A stretch of 64,000 nucleotides of DNA from Turritopsis dohrnii (lineage: Eukaryota; Cnidaria; Hydrozoa; Anthoathecata; Oceaniidae), in NCBI GenBank assembly GCA_027922465.2, contig BQMF02000137.1:434001-498000 (forward strand). The letters run 5' to 3'. Both the position numbers and the translations under genes were made by a program. Shown in pieces: positions 23,249 through 35,200 of the stretch. The notes beneath the pieces were generated by a model, which was given only the letters and a program-made list of their open reading frames with translations, did not search any database and was not told the origin of the DNA. Numbering within the stretch: position 1 is the stretch's first letter; the number at the start of each line of letters is the position of its first letter.

Positions 23249-26200
23249 CTAGGACAAGCCTTTTTGCCTGCTGTCCAACTGTTTGCGTAACTTTCTTCGT
23301 TTCCGACGGTCAATGCTTGCTACTTCAGTACGTAACTTGCAATACAGTTTTCTCATTTGATTCAGCCTCGATTGCATGATAACTATCCTATCAACAGGAT
23401 CTTTCTCAGCTAATGTTTCATCTAAACATAAAAACAATGAAATGTGATGGGATGCTACAACACCTCCCAGGATTAATCCAATCGTTAACTTACTCAAATC
23501 CGACATGAAGTCCACGTTATATTCCAGTGGAGGAGATATACGCTTTTCCTTTTTCTCCTTAGGGCTTTTCAGCACTTCATCGTCCACAGAGTTCGACTGC
23601 GTTCTCCTTCTTTTCTTCTCCTTTTTTCTTTTCGTTTTATTATCAGCATCTTTGGTTGGTGACGATACACTAGAATCCTTCGTATCCTCGTTCACGTGCA
23701 CATCGAGTGCCGTTAATTTAGGTACGTTTTCAACTATATTACATAAAGCATGTAGCGCATGCGCCGTTTCAGTCCTATCTTTTTCCGTGTGCAAGTTATT
23801 ATTGTCTGAATTGCTATTTTCATTGGCACAGTTCGAGTCGTTATCATCGCCGTTCATTTCACCGTCACTTTCACTATCCTCGCCACCGACGACTTTTTTC
23901 TTGCGATTATTCTCGTCTGGTTTTCGTTCTTTAACCTTCCGTCCTCTCTTTACACTAGATTTCGATTCGTCAAATTCGTCACCAGCCTCGCAATGCTGAT
24001 CGCTTTTCATGTTGGCGTCCGCGCTTTTGGATGTGGGATTTTTTGACATGACTATGCTGGAATCTTCGATCCATTTCTTCACTGTATCTTCTGTATTGTT
24101 CGGATCCAGGTGAAAAGATTTTTTGGAAACGTTGGGAAAATTATTCTTTGCAGATTCATTCTTTTGTTGGTGTTTCGGTTCGTCCTTTTTGTTTGTATCG
24201 TCACTTTCTTTGTCGTCTTTACTGCTGTGGTCACTTTCAGCATTGTCCGACTTGACGGAAGGATTCTGTTGTCGCACAGAGCGACGTCTGTTTGTTTGTT
24301 CAGACTTCATTAGCACGTCTAAAGACAGAGTGAATTTATTCATAAATTGAAGAGCAACCGTTAATATTATAAAGAAGACATTACATTGACATTATTTTGT
24401 CTCATTGCGTTGAAAAACAAAATGCCAAACCTTGCTGCAACGTCATCGCAGCCTGATTGGGCTTCCCTATGCTTTCTTCTAGGGCGTTAAGTAAAAATGT
24501 GTCTTGCATGGAATTGCGCGTCATTCGCGGTTTTATCGGACTTGGCTTAATATCAGGAATGAAAAGGGCGTCATTAACCGGCTTTGGATGGTGCGCCTTC
24601 TTTGAGTGGGTGATGGGTTTGATTGGTTCAGACAAGAATAGAGGATGATCCGCCAATATCGGAACTTTCAGTGGCGATGGTGGTTTCTCAACTTGGGGCA
24701 CAGGCGTTTTAATATTTTTAGAGGAAGGCGTTGTATCGTTGGTAATTCCTGTGGTAGTCAAGCAGCGTTTGACAGGTATCTGCACATCAAGATCGTGTTT
24801 TGTCCGGTACTTCTGAGGAGGCTCTTTAGCAATCTGAAATTCAGACCAAACACAAAATCACCTCACGTAACCATAACAACCTGAACTGATAGAAAGTGAT
24901 AAGGCAACAGCACAAACCTTGACGAGTGCTGTAGGAGGAACTGTGTGCTTCTTCCCCTTCGGTGTATTCCCACCACTCAGACCTTGTATCCGATCGGTTC
25001 TGATCCATTCATCATGTCTATAACAAAGTAAATCCAGAGTTGCTGAAATAACGTTGATAATATCCGGTAGGCAAAATCGTCACAAAGTCACTACAACAGA
25101 GGGCATTTTCGTTGAAATTGCGTGTGCATTCCAACAGAAATGCAATCCTTCGCAGAGATTTTATAACAAACGTGCCGGCTGGGTAAGTTAGCATACCACG
25201 AAAGAATTTTTTTACCTGTGATTCCAACCGTTGTAATGTATGTAATATAAAAGACTGTCGCTATTGTCTTCCTTTTCAACTTCCAACACCTTGGCATTAT
25301 ATACTCGCTGATTTTTCCCAGAACCGTACCGTACGGCAATTCTCGATCCGATCTTGTATTGACCAAGGTGTGTTCGTTCACCGTCGTGACTTCTATTCTC
25401 CGCGTCTTCACTTGAGTCCGAGCTCTGAGGACTGTTCACCACGTCAATGTCATCAGCTTCAATCAACTTCACGTCGAGATCATGATCGTCTTTCGACGGC
25501 GGCAAACCTTTATCCGTCGCGTCTTCATTTTGGTCCATATGAACCAAGTTTGACCGTTTCCTTTTTTCAACGCTACTCTCTAACTGTTTGTCTAGAGCTG
25601 CTTTGCTAGATCGTGTAGATCTACGTCGATCTGGTTCAGAGTCACTCTCAGACTTTGTGGATGACACGTCCACATCATCCTTCACGTTGATACGTTTATT
25701 TTTAGGCTTTTGTCGACTTGGTGAGGACTTGGCAGTAGTACTCAAGTGTTCCTCATACGGATAAAGATACCTAGGTTTGAATAGGATTTGACTAGTGTAT
25801 GTTCACATGTTCATTTCAACAGATTGTCCGTGTCAACCAGAATTTTAATCAGTCGTGTTTTCAAAGTATGCACTTCGAAAAACAGTATTTATAATGATAG
25901 TCCTTCCCAGTGGGCAAATTTGTTGAAAAAATACTGCGAAGGAGTACATTTCTATGAAAATACACTCTGTCGCAGTGACTTTTTGATGGTTATGCCCATT
26001 GGGTTGGAACAAAATTTTCATCTCATAACAGAATCCCGCTTGGTAAATAGATACAACAAAATAAGTACATTCGAAAAAGATCGAAGAAAAGAATTGCTAA
26101 CTATTTTGTATCGCTTACAAAGTTTCTTGTGCGCATTAGGTCGGATCTACACAAGGACCACAAAAAAAAAATTGTCTTTTCTTATTATAAATTGGGAGCG

Positions 26201-29200
26201 ACTTACTTTTTATAAAGAGTTTTCATGTTGTATGATGCAGTTGTGTGAATGTTTCGCAATCCAAGCTGGGTGTAAATACCTCTCCACTGTTGATTCGTAA
26301 CCTATCAACAGGTTAAATAAACTTAAGGTTAGCTTACAGAACAATATTTAGGGGAAAGAATGTAATCATTCAAATAAACATATAGTTATTACTGATGTAC
26401 ATGAAGAGGTAAAGAAAATTATCCAACACAAGACGGTGGAGACTGTTAAGGAAGAAAACCAAAGGATTGCATGGTGACAAACAAATGAAATCGAAAGGAA
26501 AAACAATCAGAAATTCGAGTGAGAGAAATTCTAAAGTGGATTAATCAATAATTTCCACATGAAAATAGATCACCCACGACTCATGGTAATAAACAAGATG
26601 AAAACATTTAAAACAGAGAAACTCTCACCTCTTCCATGCCACCAATCTCAAGAACAAGCTCATATAACTTATGCAAGTCCACCCCCTGGTTATTTATAGT
26701 AGGTGGCTTTGTAATCGGCTGACCTGTAAAATAAAAATGGAATGGATATTTTTTAGAAATCATGTCACAACAGGCATTTGGTCACTTTCAAGCTGCACAT
26801 TAATGACGTTTGCATTGCATTTATAGAAAGAAATGATGCTTGAGGTCAAATTTTTTTCACAATTTTTTTTCATCATTCTTGAGTATGTAAGTATTAAAAT
26901 TAATAAAAAAGATTACAAACAATGCAATAGCTGCTGTGGCCGAATTTACGAAAAGGTCGAAAAAATGCATAATATCAACAACAAACAAAACATGTTATTT
27001 TTGAACTGACATTATGCAAAAGAGGTTATTCGAAGAACCATTTCATTCCTACCTTCTCTCTTCATGAAACTGTATATGTTTTCCTGGAAAGCTTTCGCAT
27101 CTGATGAAAGGACAGGAATTAACGGTGCAGGAGTGTCTTCGTCTGAGCTTTCCTCCTTCTCATCAATTGTGTCAAGAATATTCCATCCCTTTGGCAGCTC
27201 TCCCAAGTTATGATACGCTAAGGCTTTTTCAATGGCTAAAATGTGAAGACAAACAGTTGTCCGTCATCTACCACCACAGAATGAAACACTTTCATCTTCA
27301 TAATTCTGAATACCTGAATTCCAATAACATTCAAGCATACCCTTATATTTTCTCTCGCTTGCACACCTGTCTAACATCTTAAAATTCATCTACATTCAAG
27401 GCTCTTTACAAAAAATACGTCATTTTTTTTATCAAAGGTGCTGAAAGTGTTGCACTTTTCAATCTTTGCTCATCTAAGTGCAAAAACATAACGCTTTTTC
27501 CCCACATACATCATACTGTGCGAAATAAATAAGGGCACAAATATTAATGGAATTAAGGTAACACTTAAAAAGTTTGCTAGTGTAAACATTGTATTACTTC
27601 ACTTGTATTTTTCTATGTTCATTTATCAGAAAAATATGAGTGATGTAATACAATCTTTACACTAGCAAACTTTTTGTGAATATTGTTTTAGGGAATGAAA
27701 ACATGAAAAATGAAAACATGAAAAATGAAAAACAAACAAAACAAACAACAAACAAAACAAACAACTAAAATAACAAATAACGAAATAACTAAAATGAATA
27801 GCAAAAATTTAAAAAATTACAAAGAATTATACGCAGAATAGTAATTATATACCTGTTCTCAAAATCGGATCAATCTTAGAATCCCCTTTCAAAAAATTGG
27901 ATAACGGTTCTTTTTCTTTAGAAAATTCTTTTACATCTTCTTTCTTGACCATAACCCTTCAAAGAATGGACATCAAACATATTTTCAATCTGTTTAATGA
28001 ATTAGAAGTTTCAGTGCCAAAACGTTGGGAAAAAATTATGTCATAGTGCATGAAAGATCATTTGTTATAGCACTAACTATGGGCAACCGTTCATAAACAT
28101 TATCCATAAAACAGTTTAATATCATGGTTTTCAGTCCACAAAATTTCAAGTGGACAACTTTCATATTATGAAAAAACAACAGTTAATTACGCAGATATTA
28201 ATACACAAAGGAAGAAGCACATAATTTATAACAGGCACCAAACAAACTACACAATTGGAGATTTAACAGAAGATGTAGGATGAAATCTGAAAACAAGAAC
28301 TGTTAACCTTGTTCTTATTGAGAAACTAATAGTTAACTTATATAGTCAGGTGGAGTTGGTTCCTATGTAGTCAATAGTAAATTGTTAATGAATAACAATA
28401 ACAAGAGCAATCACATATTCATAATAACATTTTTAAGTCTCAATAGGTTATCAATAGGTTCTGAAACATCACCAAGAACAACTTACTTTTTACCGTCTTT
28501 AAAAGATTGCACGTACACTTGATTATCAAGCTGCGTTCCAAAACGTTTGAGACCCTAAATAATTAAAAGTTGGATTTAAGAATCTCAAACTTTTCGAACT
28601 AGTGAAAAATAGAAATCTGTTGGAATAGACTACCAAAAAAACAATCTTGTATGCATTTGTAATCAAGTATTTATCATTGTTATCTAAAATGGTTACAATT
28701 TGTTTAACATGGGATGAAAACCTACTTATTACGATAACCTAAAAACGTTCGTTTTAAAGGAGAACTAACGAATGATAACAAGTTAGGCTTATTTTGTTCA
28801 TCATTACCTGAATATGAAATGGGAGAAGTTTTACAGCTTCATTTGATTTAGTTCTTGTGACATTAACAATTCAGAAACTGAAACGGTCGCCATGATAGAC
28901 TATAAAGAGGCATCCTGTCCATTAATTTTTAAACCTTCATCATTTCGTGAACGAGTGAGACAAACAAACAGAGGATACGTAAAAATATTAATGGTAAAAT
29001 GAATTAAAATGCTGAGTAGAGTGAAAGAAATCTGTATCTCCGCTGTTTTCTAATCAGTGTTGCCACTGTTGTTGCCAGAAGTAATTTGCTTAGTTTAGTG
29101 GCTCTCGTGAGTGCCATCATAGTTGGCGTGTAGGAAAAAATTTTTGGATTTTAGGGTCTCCAGATCGCTGGAAAATGCTATCTTGGACACCTCTTCTTCT

Positions 29201-32200
29201 TGTAGGGACGATCCATTGAAAGTTTAATTTATTTTTGAACTAAAACAAACAAGTTATGCTTTCAGGAGCTGCCACGGAGACGTGTTCTGTAAGCGTGTTC
29301 AACAATCTTTTAAGAAATGTGTTCGGTGAAAATTAAATCCCTAGAAAACCATCTGTGGAAGGGAGCATTGATACAAGGTTGCAATGATTGCCGAAAATGG
29401 TCTCCTCCACAGATGGTGTTTTGGGACTTAATCTTGTGCTCCAGTCTACATAAAAAACTATCAGAAGTCCATGAGGGCCAGAAGGAATAAGCTAAAATTC
29501 CTCAGTGGCTGGAGTTTCTGGCCAGGGACAGAAGAGTGGCAACACTGCGTTGAGTTAGCCTGTAGTGTCATAGATGCCAGAAAACAAACAATATAATTCA
29601 ATAATATAATTTAGAAAATCCTATCGACTATTTCTTATATATATCAATATTTATTCACAAGGCAGTATTTTGGACCAATCATAAAAAGACTAACTGATAT
29701 AATAAAGTTGCAACTTGAGTCTGTCTGAGTACTGTTGTCATGGCAAGGTGAAAAAATGTGAATTACATTATTTTTCCATATTCCATGAACTTTTCGTCCA
29801 AATCATTAATTGTTCATAAAACAAGGGCCGGTTTTAACTTTAAGAAAACATTCCTACATCTTTCTAACAAAGCACAGAATAACAACTCGTGCTCCTTTGC
29901 CCAAAGATTCATGATAGATACGACCAAATGGCATAATTTTGATTCGCTGTAAATCGATTATTTACTGTAAAGAACAAACTGCACTGCATAATTAATTCTT
30001 CCTCTGATAAAGAAAAATTAAAAAACTCTCCGAAAGTGTAAACCAGTTTAACAAAAAATCCTTGAAGCATAAAAAACAGCTTACCAAAAACAAAGACAGT
30101 GAAATCATAAATGGTAAACACATGGAATAACTCACAAGAACAACTTTGTATGTTGACGAGAAAATGAGAAACAGATGTAATCACAATTAATTACGATACA
30201 AGTATCTCACTTATTATGACATGGAATTTGTTGAAATTATTCTATCGACGATGATGCAGAACACGATCTCCCAAGAATGACTTTGTTCAAACACAATGTT
30301 TTGAATTCTTCATGCTCCGTTATGCAGTTGATATTGATTAACATTGTACTTTGCGAACTATCAAATTCCTTGTAGTATTTAGTTACATTTGCAAAGAGTA
30401 TCACGGCAGTTTTTACGGTTGCACCAGTAGTTTAAATTATTCTGCTAGAATGAAGTTCATTATCCTCATCCTTATTTTTTTCATTTCCTGTTTATTACAT
30501 AAGTAATAAACTCTAGAAACTGAAGATTGAGATAAATCCTGGCTGTTTGTAAAAAAAACAAAAAAACAGGAACTCAATTTTTGAACTCAACATTTTTGTT
30601 TTTCTGTATGGCGTTTTTACTTCATTCGCATTAATACGTCACAAATTAGAAGTTTATTACGAACCGTGTTGGCTTTTGTAACGTAATGGCGACAAGCGTT
30701 CATGAAATTACTGATTTTTAGGGGGTGATTCTAGACCAATAAAGACTGCTAGTGCAAATATTTTAATGCAGAATTATTTCCATAATATGAATGAATGCAT
30801 TTAGTTGAAAAAAACATACAACAAGATTTTTTTTATTAGTTCTCCTTTAAGAAGAAAAAATACATACCAAGGCTGGAAACCAACTCTTTTTTCTTTCTCC
30901 TTGTTCAATACAAATAACCTAAGAGATAATCAAGAAGAATTAATGTCAGAATTAATAAATAGATGAATGATTTTTTCTTTGATTGCACCACAGACCTTGC
31001 CAAGAAATTCTTTATCAACTTCAGTACACCTTTTGTTTGATTTTGGTCCATCACTATCAGAGTCTTCTTCCTCTAGGCTGTAAACATGACAAAAACTATA
31101 AAGTAAATCTTTGAAACTTTAAATGGTACTGTAATGTAATTTCCTGTATAAACACTAAATCACAACTATTTACATAGATTTTCATATTCTTAGGGGCTGT
31201 TTATACGAGAGGCAGGACGGGATGTTTGCCAGGACGGGACGAAAAACGGGATCCCACTTCCATTGAAGATTTCATAAAAAAATCTATCGTGTTTATATGA
31301 AAAAAAAAACGTCCCATCCCGGTTAGGCGACATCTCGCCTTGTCAAACCAGGATACCGCTTGAAGCGGGACAATTTTCATCATAAACACAATGTCCCGTG
31401 ACATTTTATGTTTTAAATGCGATTGCTGTCTTGTCCCAACAAAGCTTCTGCTAAATGTTTTCTCATGTAAAGGCGGGATTATTTGATCCTGAGTGCTAAT
31501 TCCAAATATATTATCAAAGGGTGTATAAACATATTATAATGCACAAATTGTATAACTATACCGGGTGTGCCAGAATAAAATGTCATAAAATGTCATATTT
31601 TTTTCTGTCACCTGCAATATCGAATCAAAAAGGGTAACTTTTTTCTGGCACACCCGGTGGTAACATTCTGAAAAATATCAACTTGGGCAAGAAGTTTTAT
31701 TACAAATAATATCACCAGAAGCTTTTGGAATGAATACACTCCAGCGCTGCAAATAACTGGCGGTCAGCAGTCAATGTATTTTTTCTTATGGTTGATTAAC
31801 TTGACCAGTCAGAATTAATTTTATTGAAACGAAAGGACCATCAGATTTTGTGAAATACGATGATTGCTTGATAGCAAGGGATAGCGATCGCTATAACACT
31901 CCTAGAGTTAGGAAAGATGCGCTTTTGATCACGCACGAAGATACTCTTTAAAAACATGCTCAACACTATTCATATGAACTAGAGAACATGCTCAACTTGT
32001 TAGTGTCTGTGTTCAATTGACAACAAAGGATAACTTAGGTATATTAATTGATTATTCACCAATTTTTTGTTGCTAGGGAGAAAGGCCACTGTTGCTAAGG
32101 TAATTTTGAAATTTCCTTCATTATATGAATTCCATTGTTCACCTAATGAAAGAATATGAAAACATAAGTGGTACCAGCAGGACTCGTTTTCGTGTTATTC

Positions 32201-35200
32201 AATGAAATTAAAAAGCCTCTTAGTCTCCAGCTCCCTTTACAATAACAGTGAAATGAAATGTTTACATTTTTCAAGTTTGACTTGACCGGCAATATAGCCA
32301 TGTGACCGGCAGATTTTGACTTTTAATGATCACGATGACCGGCTGGTGTAAAAAAAATTATTTGCAGCGCTGACACTCACTCTGATGATGACCACTTGTT
32401 AGTGAGGTCGAATATATAGCTAGAAAGACAACATAACCTGTTCTTTCTTTCCAAAAATGAAGCTTCTGGTGATATTATTTGTAATATAGTAATATTCATT
32501 TTTGTCTAATATAAATGCAGCATAATACACAACCTTCTTGCTATTTTCGTTCAAATGATTGAGTCTATGAATAATGAAACCTTTTTCCTACAACGTTGAA
32601 ACATGCAAACCCAGGAAGAGACCAAAAATCAAACTTATAATGAAATAACTTTTTTGTTATAAGGAAATCCTAAATATTTTTAAGTTTTAAGATAACAATA
32701 GTGGTTTAGGAGCTTGGTCGTTTAAATAAATGATCAGAAACATTGGAAACAACAATTTCAAATACTTAGGTTGAGATCTTCTTCTTTTTCTTCGTTTGTC
32801 AGCGGACTAAAAATAAATTGTTGCAAGTTCGAAAACATTTTAATTGGAACATTTTAAAAGAATGAGGATGCTCTTACCAGTACGACAGGTGTGAGAAAAT
32901 TTTCAGGATCTGTTAATGGCAGATTATCAAGATTCTAAAATGAAATTGCAATTAATTGCACTAAAAGTTTTAAGTTTCCTAAAAAAAAGCAAGGGGAAGT
33001 TTTTTATGGACCCAACAAGACTTTGATGATCTTAAAAAACTTCACAGATTTTCAAATTTGCAATTTGCAATCAAATTTGCAATTACTTAAATAGCATGAG
33101 TCGCATCAATCAAGAAGACTATCATTTTCCCCATTTAGATTTTTGAGTTCTGCAACATGGCAATACTTTCCGTAGAAGATTTTGCGATTTTTTATCACTT
33201 TATTTTTCGTCGCCTTCTGAAACATTCTTTAAATTGAAAACCGTAAGTTTAAACAAATTAAAAATAAATATGATTAAAAGTTAGTTTGACTTTTTTTAAC
33301 TCCCTGCAATATTGGAATAAATTTACTTTGAATGCAAAAGATGTTCAGCACGAATCAAAAACAGTACATCTTATATATAAAAGCGAGTGTGTGTCACACT
33401 TTCATTTTTGAGAGTGATTAATTTTTGTTTAATTTTACAGTCAAAATCTTCTTAATCGTGGTCATATTTTTCGTTAGGCCATGTCAAGGTTCGAATTAAG
33501 ATTTCAAAAGTGTATCGCAATTTTATAGCGAGCGAAGCGAGCTGAAAAGCCTGCCGAAGGCGCGAAAATTTTTGCACTTTTGCGATGCGTTTTTATGAAT
33601 TTGCGATGAAGTTTTTGTTATAGTAAGAATGAACTATTGCATATATTAAGGCCAGCGCTCCGTCTACATGCTAACACCCAAAGCCCTGACGTTATTGCTT
33701 CTTTACCTAACAAATACATTACAAGCCGTATGTACTATGTACCGATCTTGATCAACATACAGGCAAAAAACTCACTGCGGCAGGCCTGTAAATAAGCATC
33801 GGATATTGTCCGGCAAGAAATACGCTACGTCCGACCTGAGATCCTGTACTGCCAGACATGATGTCCGACAGAAATTTATCGCCGTTTCTATCGACCATTT
33901 TGAACTCTAACATACTGCGAATAAAAGTGTGCAGAACATGCTAGGAATAAAAAGTGTGCAGAATGAATATCATAAGATACAGGATATAAACTCGTTAATT
34001 ATTAATTTTGTTTACTGTTTAAAATTTTCAAGTTACAGGTAACATATTAATCAGAAAGATTAAGCTATATTTGAATAGCTAAAAGATTCATCAATGAAAC
34101 AATTGTTTGTTTTCTTTTTATAATTTGAGGAATTGAAAAAGCAAGTCGCTCTCCTCCTGATTTTATATAAAAAGTGTAGAAAGTGTGAAACGAGATGATA
34201 TCATGAGACAAACAAAAACAATTTAGCATTAACTTGATGGGCCCCGTCAAGTTAATGTTTAAATTTTATGCACCCCGGGGGTGCATAAGTTTTATTATGA
34301 ATCACTCACCTTTAATTTTTACGGCGCAACAATCATCTTACTTTCCTGAACGATCCCAGATACCACTGGAAAAGAGACTTAGAAAAGCATGTCCGACATG
34401 AAATGATAATCGTGTCCAGCAAGGGAAAAAACTTATTTACAGGCTGCTGCGGGTGAGTGCACATCTGTGCTGGGTCAGATAAATCCGCAGCTCACAGAAG
34501 GGTTGGAGTGCTTCATTATAGATTTTGACTTTCAGGCGAGTATACACACTATGATGATATGATTTCAATGAAACCTGACGAAATAAGAAGTACTATACAT
34601 AAAAATCAAATAAATGTTGCATCGCAATTTTAATGAATTTTGAGATTTTTGCTTCGTGGTTTTTCAAAAACGCATCGCGAATCGCGAAATGCGATACGTT
34701 AATTCGAACCCTGCATGTGTTTTTTTACGATTATTATATAGTAGCACGTGCCATGACGTTAGTTTTTTAATCTATCACGGGGAATCATTGCATTGCATTT
34801 TATTCGGTACTGCGATGTCATCAAAATCTTTAACCGACAATATTTCTGCAACAGTTGGTCGTAGTGAAATGATCCAATACATTTTTTTTGCTCAGTTTTT
34901 CGAGCTCTATAACATGTGTACACTTTTAAATCGCTATTCTTGATTTAATTTTTAACCTTTTTTCGACACGGGATTTGCATATATCCTTTTCGAAGTTAGA
35001 TGTGGTAAACATTTTTTACCCGGGTTACTATATTATGTAATCAAAAAAATCTTTGCATACATAATAAAAACATGTTGCAAAATTCATGGATACTTATCAG
35101 TATTTTACTGATAAAGTTATCAGTAATTATCTATTATAGATCACAAAAAATAAAATCACAGAATTATGAATAGAAAGTATACCTTGTAGAGCTCAAAAAA

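Larger units (their letters stand above)
33369..34990 (+). mobile_element. Second Helitron-like family, long copy
   Basis: Starts A|TCTTATATATAAAAGCGAGT at 33368/33369, then GTGTGTCACACTTTCATTTTTG. Toward the right, about 34740-34985, it matches the copy at 46259-46800 (GATGTCATCAAAATCTTT, AGTTTTTCGAGCTCTA and flanking sequence). The centre holds a GCGAGCGAAGCGAGC tract at about 33530 and two tight hairpins at 34227-34288. The right terminus is not a clear CTRR, so the end and possibly the class are uncertain; it may be composite. Confidence 0.45.

Noticed and set aside
23505..23999. 164-codon plus-strand frame
   Set aside because: Antisense shadow of the long acidic/Lys-rich ARID4 exon.
25788..26300. 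170-codon plus-strand frame
   Set aside because: It covers a palindromic MITE and the antisense of an ARID4 ARID-domain exon.
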